Assembly: GCF_001522545.3 (NCBI RefSeq)
Contig: NC_031779.1
Location: 2,254,464 to 2,318,463 of the forward strand
Origin: Parus major
Lineage: Eukaryota; Chordata; Aves; Passeriformes; Paridae
Direction of reading: 5' to 3'
DNA: 64,000 bases
The first letter of the stretch is position 1; every line of letters begins with the position of its first letter. The notes beneath the pieces were generated by a model that ran no database searches, had not been told where the DNA came from, and worked only from the letters and a program-made list of their open reading frames with translations. The translations under genes were made by a program, and so were the position numbers. Of the stretch, positions 47,925 to 61,000 are shown one piece after another.

Positions 47925-48676
47925 NNNNNNNNNNNNNNNNNNNNNNNNNNNNNNNNNNNNNNNNNNNNNNNNNNNNNNNNNNNNNNNNNNNNNNNNNNNN
48001 NNNNNNNNNNNNNNNNNNNNNNNNNNNNNNNNNNNNNNNNNNNNNNNNNNNNNNNNNNNNNNNNNNNNNNNNNNNNNNNNNNNNNNNNNNNNNNNNNNNN
48101 NNNNNNNNNNNNNNNNNNNNNNNNNNNNNNNNNNNNNNNNNNNNNNNNNNNNNNNNNNNNNNNNNNNNNNNNNNNNNNNNNNNNNNNNNNNNNNNNNNNN
48201 NNNNNNNNNNNNNNNNNNNNNNNNNNNNNNNNNNNNNNNNNNNNNNNNNNNNNNNNNNNNNNNNNNNNNNNNNNNNNNNNNNNNNNNNNNNNNNNNNNNN
48301 NNNNNNNNNNNNNNNNNNNNNNNNNNNNNNNNNNNNNNNNNNNNNNNNNNNNNNNNNNNNNNNNNNNNNNNNNNNNNNNNNNNNNNNNNNNNNNNNNNNN
48401 NNNNNNNNNNNNNNNNNNNNNNNNNNNNNNNNNNNNNNNNNNNNNNNNNNNNNNNNNNNNNNNNNNNNNNNNNNNNNNNNNNNNNNNNNNNNNNNNNNNN
48501 NNNNNNNNNNNNNNNNNNNNNNNNNNNNNNNNNNNNNNNNNNNNNNNNNNNNNNNNNNNNNNNNNNNNNNNNNNNNNNNNNNNNNNNNNNNNNNNNNNNN
48601 NNNNNNNNNNNNNNNNNNNNNNNNNNNNNNNNNNNNNNNNNNNNNNNNNNNNNNNNNNNNNNNNNNNNNNNNNNNN
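47925..48676. other. Assembly gap (752 N)
   Basis: Undetermined bases. The flank on the 3' side is strongly pyrimidine-rich (about 48677-48840, including a T17 run near 48808), which may explain the break. Confidence 1.
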
Positions 48677-50839
48677 CTGCCTTCCCCTGCTTCTATCAGC
48701 CCTTATCGCACTTAATTTTACTCCTTCTCTCACTAACTGCCCTCTCTCTCTTATCTCAGCTTCAGAGCCAATATTTTACTCTCTCCCTTTTTTCTTCCTT
48801 ATCGCGCTTTTTTTTTTTTTTTTTAAATACTTTCAGCCTTCTATGCTGCTCCCTCGCTCTCCTGCCATTTCTCTCTGTCAAGAGCTCTCCTCTCTCCACT
48901 ATGGCTGTGCTTCTTGCAGTCCCCTCTGAATACGAGTTTCTCCCCCACATTTCCACCTCCCTCCTCCCCTGGCAGGGTCTCATCCTGCTTCCACCACAGC
49001 AAGGAGCACACAGAGAGCTCTCCTCCCCCATCTCCTGCCTTGTCCCTCTTTTTCTATCTCCACATGGGCTCTCCAGCCCTGCCCAGCTGGTTTGCCATGA
49101 GACAGGGCAGGGATTTTGCAGTGCAATCCCTGCTTCCAGGCTTTTGCAGGACACAGCAGAGAAGGTATTTGAGGTGCAGGGGCTCAACACCCCAGAGGAG
49201 ATGGCTGGGGGAGCAGACCTGCTTCCCCTCTCCCTGGCCCTGACGAGGTACACATAGCTCCTCCAAGAAAAAGCCTATTGCTCTCCTTTTTCTGGATCTG
49301 TATCTGCATGCTTAATGATAGATTTGCTGTGATTCTATCAGTTTATGATTAAAACTCATAAATTTTACTAGGCCTTTTTCTTATTTTCCATAATCCTCGG
49401 GATTCAAGGCAATCAAATTTTAACTGGAAAGCATGGGCTGTGCTGTTAGTCCCAGTGTAATGGGGAACGATTAATTTCCCAATCCACCCCCCATTACTAC
49501 TGGTACTAAAGAAATACTGTCCTGTGAAAGAGATTTTTCCTCAATTCCCTTTAAAACAATGTCCGTACCTGAGAAAAGGATTAGAGGAACAACATAAACT
49601 GTGACTAAAACACAGTGTGCCCTGCCACTGTGGTTTGTTCCCATCCTGAGGTTTCCAAGCAGAGTTTCCCTACAGATTTGGGTGGGTGCTGAGGGTCTCA
49701 GGGTGACCAGCCTGCAGTGAACAGGGTGGCAGGTGTGGGTCCTGTCAGCTTCTATTGCCAGGCAGTGGGTAGCTCCAGCCCCTCCAGAGATTTCACCATG
49801 TGCCTGTTACGATCCAGGTAATAAGACATTTCATTCAAATGAGCAAATTTATTCCAGTGGCACTTTAATAACAAAATCAATTAAACTACACTTCCCAGAA
49901 GGGCTTTATCATATGCTATAGCTACAGCATATTGCCTGGATATACTAAATTCTCTCCCCGAAATAAAGTGCAAAGTTTAGAAGACAGATGACACCATTTG
50001 CAGCACTAATAAAATAATACCCTAATAAATCCATGGTCACCTGGGCACTTCAGAGTTGTCACACACTGCACTCGGTGGCCACTGGAACTTCCCAATGACA
50101 GTGAGAACTGGAATGAGACCTTTGTGCTCCTGGGGCTCACAGTGCAGATGTAGAGAGCGTGGGCTCTGGAGCACAGCCCTGTGTCAGTGCAACGAGGCAT
50201 CCATGCACACAGACCAGCCAGAGGAGAACACCTACACAGGAACATTGTGGTATCAGTGCAGTACCTTATCTGTGGTGGCTCTCTCTGAAAGAAGTGGCTC
50301 TGACCAGGCAGGACAGTGAGCATCCAGTTTGGAGACCAGGATGGCCTCTCCCAGGAAAACTCTTTGGTGTCACCAAGTTAGCAAAATGACGGGACAGTCA
50401 GGAAGGGCTGCTGGTCCTGCAGGCAGCACCCTGAGAAAGGCAGCTGCCCATGGAAGCACCCATGTAAGGGGGCAACTGCTGCCCTGCCCAGTGCTGTGCT
50501 TCCCTCCATGCAGGATCCCAGCCCTGCACCCTGCCCTGGGCTTTGTGGCTGCACTGCCCAGGGTGATCCCTCTAGCTCCCTTCCCCACCTCCAGCCCCAA
50601 CTTCAATTACCGCCTGCTGCTTCATCACTGTTTCCTATATTGTCACACTCCAGCACCCTGCCTGAAGAGATTATGGCTCTTCCCTCCTCCATCATCCTCC
50701 CAGACCATCATCCATCAGCTCTGCAAACCCTGCCCTGCTCTCAGCCGTTCCCATCTACCAGTCAGCCATTTCCCACCAGCTCTCTTCTCCTCATCATCCT
50801 TTCAGCTTGTGCTTCCCAAGCCTATCAGTGTTCCCCAGC
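48677..50839. other. Intergenic; pyrimidine-rich tract, then AT-rich DNA
   Basis: Pyrimidine-rich to about 48900. AT-rich island at about 49300-49460 with ATGATTAAAACTCATAAATT. No coding region recognised. Confidence 0.5.
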
Positions 50840-51010
50840 CTTGAGTGCTTCGATACTAATTAGCTCACTACAAAGACTGAGGAATAATTAGGGACTCCAC
50901 TGAAAGCACAAAACTAGGGCATCTCGCCTTAAATAAACGCGAGCGAGCGTCTCTGTGCTCTGCTGACGGCCGCAATTGCTTCAGGCAAATGATTACTCGA
51001 CTCACCGTCC
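50840..51010. promoter_or_regulatory. Mixed AT-rich and CpG-containing element candidate
   Basis: ACTAATTAGCTC and GAATAATTAGGG cores sit beside a small CpG cluster (CGCGAGCGAGCG at 50939-50950, then GACGGCCGC) in an otherwise CpG-poor region. This combination is unusual locally and suggests a constrained element. Confidence 0.25.
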
Positions 51011-54000
51011 CCTGGCTCCCACTCCAGGCATGTTCACCAGAGGTGCCTCTGCCTCCATCTCACCCTTTAGGCAGGTGCTTCCTGGGTTTTTTGGCCCATG
51101 TCCCTGCACCTAAAGCCAGCTCCTCCCCAGATCTCCACAGCTAGGCAGGCACTAAAGTAAGCAGGCAGCATTCCTGGAGATGCTGGTGCTGCCTCCTCAA
51201 CAGTGCTCCATCTCTCTCTGGGGGAAGGCTAGAGCCAAGCATGGAAAATAGCAAGAAAAACATTTGCAAAATTTCTTTTTCAGTTGCCTCTGCTGGGTAG
51301 AAGAGAGGCTAAAGCAATCATTCCCCTGGGTTGCTCCACTGTGATGGGCAGGAGCCTTCCCAGCCCCACACTGGAGCCCCTACGGACCAGGGCGATACAA
51401 GAGAAGGATTGGGGGGTGCACAGGTCCTTCTTCCTCACACACAGACCATGCTGGGGACTCCCCATGTGAGCACAAGGAAGTACCTGGTGGCACACACCCT
51501 CCAAGGAAACCCCCCTCCCTCCTGCCTCCACCTGGTAATGAGCAGGTAATGAGAGCTGAAGGCAGCCCAGGCTGAGGTGTCCCTGACCTTCAGCGTTCAC
51601 TCATCTCATGGTACCCTGAACCATCCCTCCTCCAGTCATTGTTTGTGCCAGAGGAGCACACACAGTTTTGGCACTTACTAATGATATTTAATAACAACCT
51701 GACACTCAGCCCCTGCACCTCACCCAGAGACCTGAGGCAGACAGTAATGTCCTCAGCTATTTGTGGAGGAGCAGGGGAAGGTGCAGCAGGGCATGGGGAG
51801 ACAAGCCTTGCTTTAAGCCCTTCGGAAGAGCCTCTCCAGTTCCTGCTCCCTTTGAACCTGCTCAATGCAGGCTGAGCAGCCCCTCCTGCCCTCACCTGTT
51901 GATGAGGAATGCTGGTGGCCAGAAGGATAAGTTTTCTCCTTAGGGTCCAACCACCAAAGGATACTCTGGCACTTCACACAGAGCCACAACCCCTTCCATC
52001 AGAGGCCTTATGGCCTTGTGGGTATAGTTTGTTCTTCTTAGGGTTTTCTAGTGCCTCAGATCCCAGCCACAGAAGGGGCAGGGGAGAGGGTCCTAACAGC
52101 AGCCTACATCAAACCAACCCTCATCTGATTGCATTCTGTAAAGTACTCATGCCCTTGCCTGCAGCAGGAATTGTGGCACTGGGTGCCACCACCAGATCCT
52201 GCTTGCTGTCACCAGCAAGGTGCATTTACTCAGCACACCCAGCACTATTCATATAAAATTACACTGCAAATACAGCTCCCTCTGATCCAGCCCTGAAGGG
52301 TTAAGGATTTGCAGAGAGCAGATGAGGCTAGGCAGTGCAGGCAGGGTTGGACATGCTGTATCTGCACCCTCAAATGGACTGGAGCAGCTGCTCCATTCTC
52401 CTGGGTGGCTGCTTAAAGGGTCAATTAGACCCCACCCTGGACCTGCCTTTTCTTTCTCTTTTCTTTTTCCCAGGGCTCACAAGGGTTGACTATTCAAATG
52501 GACGAGAATTCAGGGCAAAAAGCAAGAGAGATTCAAACATCTTCATCTAAGAACCCTTCCCGGGCTGGCTGGCAAGGCAGCTCAGGATTGCCTGCTCCAC
52601 AACAGCTCACTGGCCCACTGCAACCTGCTCCACAAACCACAGGGAAAGACAGCCAGAGCTTTTCTAATTCTCCTGCTTCTCTCTCTGTGTACCTGAATAG
52701 CATGTTTTCACACCCACTGAGTCTGCTCACATCAGGTAAATCCTCTGTGGCAGAGTCAATATTGTGATAAAACTTCCACCTCTGCCATCTTAAATCAAGC
52801 TGAGAACAGAGGAAGGCCATGCTCTTTGCCCTGGAGGAAATCCCCTTGGTTCTGCATCAGAGGAGTCCCTGGGCATTGCTCCAGCCTGGCAGAGGGCTGC
52901 CACTAGGCAGAAAGGTGCAGGAGTAGATGGGGAATGGGCTGCAGGCCCTCCAGCCCCCTCTATAGTAATCCTCTGACAGGATGCTCTTGAAGCCAAAATG
53001 CCAGTCAGTGTCTCCACATTCCTGGTGGCTCCAGGTACAGGTGACAGAGCATTCAGCAAAGTTGTGCTGAAAGGACGCCAGGAACAGCACCAAAGCTGAA
53101 AGCATTCTTCAAAAGCAGAAGTGTGATGAGGAAGAAGAGACATAAAATCACCTCACACAATCTTGCCCAGTGACAGAAGGATCCTGCTCTGGCATCTTTT
53201 AAGGAGGATGAGAAGTGCCCTAAAAGTCTGAGATAGGTTGGGATCTGTGTGGAACTGGAGGTTTCTTCTGGCACAGGGCCCTCACAGATGGATGCTCAAG
53301 GCAGCAAACAGACAGACATCTTTATCCTGCAGTGCAAGCGGAGCTGTTCTTGTCTTTCAAACACACACCTAATCATTTTTAAGATCTCTGCCTCAGAACT
53401 ATCTTTTTGATAAAACTAATCACAGGCTTAAATTACAGATAAATACCCGATATTAAAAGAAGAGTTTGAAAGGGAGGAAAGGGGTAGTTTAATGGTGCTC
53501 ATTTTCCCTGCTTTTCTACAGCACACATCTTGGGCTATTTAACTGTAGAGCTTATGGAGCTTCATTCTGACAGCTCTCCTTTCTTTCAGATGTGGCTTCT
53601 ACAAATGTTTCCCCTGGTTTCTTTGCCCGCTCTGCCTCTGTTAGGCGAATCATTGCAGCAGTCACTGTATCTCCAGCTGAGCCTAAGAAGCAGGCACACT
53701 AAGAGCTGTATGAACACAGACAAAGGAATCAACCTGGTGCTTAGAAGGCTGGACCCAAAAGCATCTACACAGGGAATGAGGGACTCACAGGTGCCTGTAA
53801 AGGATCTGGGCTATAATAGCTCAACAAAGAAGAGAAGCTAAAAAAAATAAATCAAAGCTGCAAGAGGCTCAAGAGGCCAGCTGAGGACAGAGGTCTGTGC
53901 CCACAGCTCTGCTGGCCCTTGTGCTGCCAGCCAGAGGCATAGAGCTGCTGTTGGGCTGGCAGGAATGATCCAGCTTTAGGTGCTTTTAAGCACAGCACAA

Positions 54001-54050
54001 TCCAGGCTCACGCTGGCTTCTTCTGCTCTGCAGGGAACAATGGCTTTGAT
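51011..54050. other. Intergenic, nothing recognised
   Basis: No domain-bearing frame, repeat family or RNA gene seen on either strand. Confidence 0.5.
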
Positions 54051-54200
54051 CAACAGAAGATTGCCGAGTTAATTGTAATGATATTCTAATAAAGCTGGGC
54101 AGATTAATTACGGCTCTTTATCAGCGCTGGCCCTCTGCCAAGGGTTGGCAAAATTGTTTGCCTCTGTTTCTTGTCATTTGAATTTAGGAGAAGAAAGGAG
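54051..54200. promoter_or_regulatory. AT-rich island, candidate conserved element
   Basis: Contains GAGTTAATTGTAATGATATT and GCAGATTAATTACGGC. Similar in style to the other islands around LINGO1. Weak support. Confidence 0.25.
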
Positions 54201-57200
54201 GAAGTTGGGCGCCTTGTTTTCCTGCAGCAATCAGGAGCGTGGCCTTGTGCCCTGCTCACGCTCACAGCTCGCTGTGCTGATGGAGGGGAGCGGGGGGGCA
54301 CACGGGGAAAGCAAATGGAGACCGACAGAGCAAACCAATTAGACATGATGCAGCACAATTACACTCCTAGTCAATAAGTGAGCTGGTGCAGAGAAACACA
54401 AAGGATGACGTGCAGACCACAGACGTTGCTCCACAGTGGGCAAAGCCGAGGCATGCTGCACCTTCGCAGCCTGGGGAAGACAAGACACACACACACAGTG
54501 CTTGCCCGGAGGGCTCACAGAAGCAGTGCAGACAGCAGGCAGAAAAGCCTCGTGGCCTTCATTCCTGCTCACACCAGCACAGCAAAGAGAGTGTCCAGAG
54601 AGCAGCCAGAGCCCTGTTAAGTGGCCTTGGGGAACGTGAGACTCAAACCTTCCTATTTCACTTGACAAATAGTTCTTCCTTCCAGGGAAGATTTAGCAGT
54701 GGCCAGGCAGGTAAGAGACAGACCTGCAAAGGAATGATCCGGGCTGGAAGGCAGCAGATCAATCAGGCAGAGCTGCCTGTCTCACTCATGGAAAAGGGTG
54801 AAGAGGCCTTTTCTGCATCTGACCAACACAAGATGTGCTGGTGGAACAGGCTGTGAGTGGAATCAGGGAAGAAAATGTGCTCCTCACACAAACCAGAGAG
54901 CTGAGGATTAAAATAATACCACCTGTTTTTCAGTAGGCAATATAGCAGTACCAGAAATTTCCTACTGCTGAGTCAGGGCTTGCAGCTTTGGGGATGAAAC
55001 ATGCCACCATCCAACCCATGCCTTCTCCAAAGGCAGCCCTGGGACACAGCCAATCCAGAGGTGTTTCCCTGGACAGCTCTAGGAGTTGCTCCAGCAGCAT
55101 TGCTACTGCTTGTGAACCATAAAGACAGACTGGAGTCTAGATTAAGATTTTAACTATTATTCCTGCCAAATGGAATGTATTCAGGTTTTATACTCCTGAG
55201 ACATGCTCAGGCAGGACCAACCCTGCAGGGTCCCTGCTCTCCCTGGGCAGCGGGGCTGGCACGTGGCACAGTGCAAGCCCAAGTCATTTATCCAGGCTGA
55301 AAATTTGGCAAGAGTAGGCAGGGAGCACCAATTTCCATCTGCAACACAGCGCTGACAACCTCTGGCTGCTTTTCCAAGTGCACTAAGCCCTTCTTGCCTG
55401 TGGAAGGACCAGAACATGACAGCAACACCTTCTCTGTGCTAAACCAGAGGACTCAGAGCAAGGTCACAACAGCCTAAGAGCAGGGTCTGTGTTTTTATCA
55501 GGGACCTCACCCTGATAACAATCCAGAGAATTCTCTAGGGTTCTCAATGACCCATAAAACTGTCTCACACCCAAAATGTTTGCTCCAACTGAGAGGAAAA
55601 ATTGCTGACCTAAATACTTTTTTGCTGGAACATGACAGAAACAATTACTCATTTAGGCTTTTGTAAAGACTATTGAGTTTGGCAAAATGTTGCTCCAGGT
55701 GCAAAAAAAAAAGGGAAAAAAAAAGTTTCAAAAGCATTTCAAAACTCTACTTTTTCTTTTTCTTTTTTTAATAAAGAAACTCCAGGTTTTTTATTTCAGA
55801 GCAATCTTTATCCTGAATCAGAGTTTATCTTAAATACAAAGAAACAAACGAAACATTACCAGAACAATTACCAAGATGAACAACACCAGAAAGCAAAGTG
55901 TTGTAGAACCTTCCATCACAACCTTCCATCCCAAGGAAATTTGTCCTTTTATACAGATTCTGGGCTACCAAAGTATTTCAGCAGCTTAAGACAGTCCTTA
56001 AGAAGAAAATCTGATTTCCAGCTGCCTGGAGCCATTATCACTGCCTGCAATGGGTCTGGTACTGGTCCCTGTCAGAGGGCCAGGGACAGCACCACTGCTC
56101 CGGCACACGCTACCCAAGATTCCCCATAAATAAAATCATCGGCATCGGCTCCCGTGTTCATTTCACAGGCGGCTGCTCCGCTGACAGGTTTCACACGCTG
56201 CTACTGTGTCTTGTCAGCTTTATACTCTGAGGCCAACACCAGCTCACCAGCTCTGATGTATACACATAAAAATAAACGGCTCAGAAACCCCAATAAAGTG
56301 ACAGATAACATAATGGGACCCGGCTTCAGAAAATAAGCTTGTTTATGGAACCTCTGTGCCTCCAAATTTGATTTATGCCATGCAGGCTGCCTGTTGGCAA
56401 GGGTTTGGGGAGCAGGGCTTGCTCGTGCTCACTTCCCATGGGCAGTGAGGGGACGGGACAGTCGCTGCTTAAAAGCTGCCTTTAGGGCTCCTACTCTAAG
56501 ACTGGCAGCATTAATGTCAGGGGCAGAGAGCAGAGCTTCCCGCAGGATTTGGTTGATGTGATCTTCCTGCAGCTCCTACAGGTGCTCTGCATTTTTCCCA
56601 CAAGCTGCCTCCATCAGGTCCAGTACCTGCCCACATCAGGGAAGTTCTCCCTGTCCTCTCTGACCCTCTTAACTCCCCTCCTTGTGCTTTCTGGGCTTGC
56701 CCACACTGTCTGCAAGCTGGAGGTAGCAGCAAGAGCTCAGGGCTCCTGCAGCTGACAGAGCATATGAAGTTAAAGCAGACAGCGCCTAAAGGAGACCATG
56801 TGGGCTTCAAAGGGGAGAGCTCCTGATGGCACAAGCAGGTTCTCCTGGTAGCCCCTTGCTCTGGGCTGCAGATGGTCCTTATTCAATCTCTTTCTCAAAG
56901 AGCTTCCTTGCAAACAGGGATAATCCTTCATTTGATGTTTGCTCCCTTGGATATCGCTGTTCACAGCAAGCACTGCAATTTGTGTTTATTCTTGCCAAGC
57001 CATGTTTATTCTTGAGCCGCTTTGATTGTTACAGTGAAGGCTGGGATGGCTCTTTCAGTCAAAGTGCCTGTTTCCAGGGGGCTAATAATGAGAGACTGTC
57101 AGTCTGGAGGCACAAGGGAAAAGATTGCAGCCCCTCCTCTCTCAGCAAACAATCAGCCTCTGCCAGACCCCACGCTTTGCTCTTCTCAATCTTTGATATG

Positions 57201-57739
57201 CAGCTGGGAGATCCTTCGCTCCAGCCTCGAGTGGAGGGGCCAATGGGACATCAGCCCCAGCACCATTCCTGCAGAGGGGCATGGAGGCTCCCAGGAAAAG
57301 CTGCACACACACAGTGCATAAATGCCACGAGACCTGGGGGTTCAGGCAGCCCTGTGTCACATGCCTGGTATGGGGTGAGCCCAGCAGAACCTGCCTAGTG
57401 CAGTTGGACTGCTGGGACAGACACACCAGAGCTACTGTCCAGCAAAGCATTTCAGAGCAACCCAGGGGCACAGAGTTCCCACTGCAGGGGTGGGTCATGG
57501 TAGTTCACTTCCATGTCCTCATGAGGGGTTCACCCTGTCACTGCCCTCCTGTCCAGCTCCCAGGCTCCCACATACAGAGTAAACCCCTGGCTAACTGCAG
57601 CCAAGCATGGACCACACCTGGAGAGGAAGAATGTGTGCAGGATCATAGATACAGACCTGCCACAGCACAGCAAGGGGACCTCTGCCTCGTGTGACAACCA
57701 CGTGGTTCCCTATCTCCTTGTTCCAATCTCCAGGCCCTC
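54201..57739. other. Intergenic, nothing recognised
   Basis: A- and T-rich tracts at about 55705-55800. AT-rich sequence at 56230-56370 includes TTTGATTTATGCC. No gene supported. Confidence 0.5.
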
Positions 57740-58035
57740 GTACCACTCAGATTTTAATCAAACCTTACATTATGCTGTCGTTTGTCTGGGGCTTACTACT
57801 AAGGAGGGCTGTGGGGGAGGTTTCCCCTCAAATTAAATAATTAAAATGTGCTTCTCAGGCTAAATAATTTTAATTTTCCCCCCCAGCAGACCAGTGGCTA
57901 TAAATATTTAATACATTGCTTGCTTCACTGCATCCAGTGTGTTGCCATTTTAGAAATCATTTTATTGTGTGTATTCTTCTTCTTTTAATTACAGTCACCC
58001 GGTATCAGACCACTTCAATAAATAATTAAAGGCAA
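57740..58035. promoter_or_regulatory. Long AT-rich island, candidate regulatory element
   Basis: Nearly 300 bp with repeated AAATTAAATAATTAAAA, TAAATAATTTTAATTTT, CTATAAATATTTAATAC (MEF2-like) and AATAAATAATTAAAGG. Clearly compositionally distinct from its flanks. Confidence 0.3.
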
Positions 58036-61000
58036 GGGGGGGACAGGGCAGCCAAGATGCTTCAGGAGAGGTGGGCTGTGCTACCTGCATGGAGAGGTAG
58101 GAATGGAAAGAAAGGATGCATCCCATCTTGGCAGCCACCCTTGCTCCTCCTTTGTGCTGACCCCCACCTCAATGCTGCAATCCTGGCAGCTGATTTGGGG
58201 TTATCAAAACATTGCCTCTGGAAAGGACACGGTGTTTATCCAGCTCCAGTGCAGAGATCCATCCTGCCAATCCCTCCCAGGCAGGGGCCAGCAGTGAATG
58301 CCAGGGGATGGGTGTGAAAGCTGGCCAAGCATGCACTGATACCTCCCCAGGACGCTCCTCCAGCCGCCGGCAATCTGCGGCTGACGGACTTCCTGAGTTA
58401 GGCATCCTAGCTCTCCTTTTAAAAGCCCTCAATGGATTTATTTTTATTTTTATCCAGGAATTTCTCTAAGTACAAGGATAACCCCGAGCACTTCTTAACT
58501 GTTCTCTGTCCAAACCAGCCACTGATTTCCAGGTAGAAGTGCCCTCCATGCCTGCAGTGATAGGTAGAATCCTGGTGATGCTGGGTGCAGCAAGGGGGAT
58601 ATGTGGGAGCAGAGGTCAGAAACTGACCCCCCATGCTATTATAAGCTGGAAAACTGGGAGCTCCAGCCCTTCACTGCATGGCCAGATCCTGCTGTCCCCA
58701 CAGCCACCAGCTCATGGCCCCAGCAGCCTGGCAAAGAGAGAGTTATTAGCTCCTGCAGCCGCCGCCGCAGCCAGCCTGGTGAATGGCATTAGCAAAAAAT
58801 GAATAGGAATACAACATGAAGCTAATAGGATCTGAGGGGAGCTCCTTAGACAAGTTGATTTCCAAATTGGACTGACTTTAACCTCACATAAATAAAAATG
58901 AACGCTTATAAAATATGGTGGAAAAATCCATAAGGGCAGATGAAGGCATTGATGCATTTTTATCTCCCTCCTGCACTTGCGGTACAGAGCGAGGCTCTAT
59001 GTGGTGCTCAGGATCACCCCTGCTCCAGATTAGTCCAGGTAGGTTGTGTCTGGGGCCAGACTTGGTCTGCAACAGCAAATGAGGTTTTCAGGGAGGTTCA
59101 CCAGCAAGGTTGAGGACCAGGAAAGCTCCCCTGGGCCACCACCAAGCACAGTGGAGCAGGCATCAAGCAAAATAGGGCAGGAGCTCAGCCTGCTCTTCGT
59201 CAGCACCAAGCTGTACAAAGCCAGCACAGACCCAGCTTCCATACCCTGGCTGCTAGAATAGGTCCCTCTCCAATATCTGGACACTGCTTCTCACTAAACC
59301 TGGAAGGACATAGCATCTCCACCCAGCCTGCCAAATTCAGCTTGAATTCACCACTGCTTCCACAAAGCATGGCAGCAGGACAGATCACACAGGCACAAAG
59401 CCAGGATGGTCTCAGGAGCTTGCATTTCTTCAAGCAAACACTGCTAAAAAAAGGTCCTGCTCCAAAGGTCTATAGCCTAAGCAGGCGATGGAAGAACAGC
59501 AAGAGAAAACAGGGTCACTGCCTGATAGACAGGTGGTTCCCACACTTGTGCCTGAGCCATTGTCACCAGTTTGGGACAGGAGCTGGCAAATGAGGGGCTC
59601 TCCTTGCTCGAAGAGGAGCTCACAGAGGCACCAGAGCAGAAAGCAGAGAGCTGGGAGACAATGGTGAGTGCTGGCAGAGGCTGTCACCTGAGTGTGAGTG
59701 ACAGTGAGAAGCCACGTGTGGAAAGGGACTACAAGGTTAACAGCAAAGTAGGCTGTGAAAGGGCTGGAGAGCAGAGACAGGTAACTGCTGTTTGCCAGCA
59801 GGAATCAGCAAAAGCAAGTAAAGCATGGGTGACACGAGCAAAATGACAGGTGCAGAAAACGATCCTTGCAGCAGAGCTCTGAACAGGCAGGAGTGGGAGA
59901 AGATTGCATTTGTCAAGGCCAGAGAAAAGGATGTTGAAGGAATTGAGCCGTGAGATGATGACACTCTGGATGAGAGTTTTACCTGTACCCTGGCAACCTG
60001 AGGTGAGGGAATGAGGCAGGCCTGCACAGCCCCCTCCACAGGCAACACTGTGCTGGCCCTTGGGAGAGGGGTGACCCTCAGGTACCCATGGGGTGCTTGC
60101 ACATTCATGCTGAGATCTCAGTCCAGGCAGAGGACGGGCTCTGGGGAGCCATCCCTGAAACAAACCATCTTACTGGCATTATAAAGGTCTTCACATAGGC
60201 AAGGCAAATGAAGAGGTAACACAGCAAACCAGGAAAGATGATCTGGGTTGCCAAGGGAGGGCAGGTCTTCAAGAGGTCTGCAGGATGAGGGAAACGTTTT
60301 GCCAGTGTGGAGCTGTTGCCAAGGAGAGCTTATCAGTACCAGGGAAAACAGGGCACAGGGCCAGCCCTGTGCTGGAGCCAGAGGACTAAAAATGGCCAGC
60401 AGTCACTGACAGCACATCCAAAAACCTACAGGAACTGGGGGGAAGAAAGGGGTGTGTGAGAGCTGATAGGGTGTGAGGTAAAAGGGAAAAAACCCTAAGC
60501 CTGTCTGGGAAGGGAAGATCAATGGGAAAAGAAGTAGGGAATTCCAATGAACAGAAGAAGTCACTGTACCCCCTCTTCAAGCTCAGCCAGGCCTCCCACA
60601 GGGACCAGGTGAGAGGCATCAGGAACTAAAGCCCTAAACCAGCCAGCTCTGAACTGCTCATCACAGCAGAAGCTCCCCTATAAAAAGGGGTCTGGCATCC
60701 TACAAATAATGTGGGCAATAACAGAGGAAGAGCCTTAAATATCCATTTCCTCCTCATAAATAACATGGTCTATAACTCTGACTTTACATACAAATATTTA
60801 CAGGGCAGAGAATCTACAAAAGATAAATTTCTAGGCTGCTTGGGACAGAGACAAGGAGTTTGGAGAGCCTCTCTTGTCCAGCATAAGCAAGGACCCTGGA
60901 AAGGAGGGATGGATCCAGGGACTTGGGCAACCAGCTGACACTGGGAACCACGTGCTCCTCTGAAAGCACAGGCACTCATTTGGTGCTTTTGAGATGGTTT

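Noticed and set aside
52900..52925. CTGCCACTAGGCAG as a CTCF site (also 15890-15905)
   Set aside because: Only part of the CTCF consensus matches and the GC-rich core is missing.
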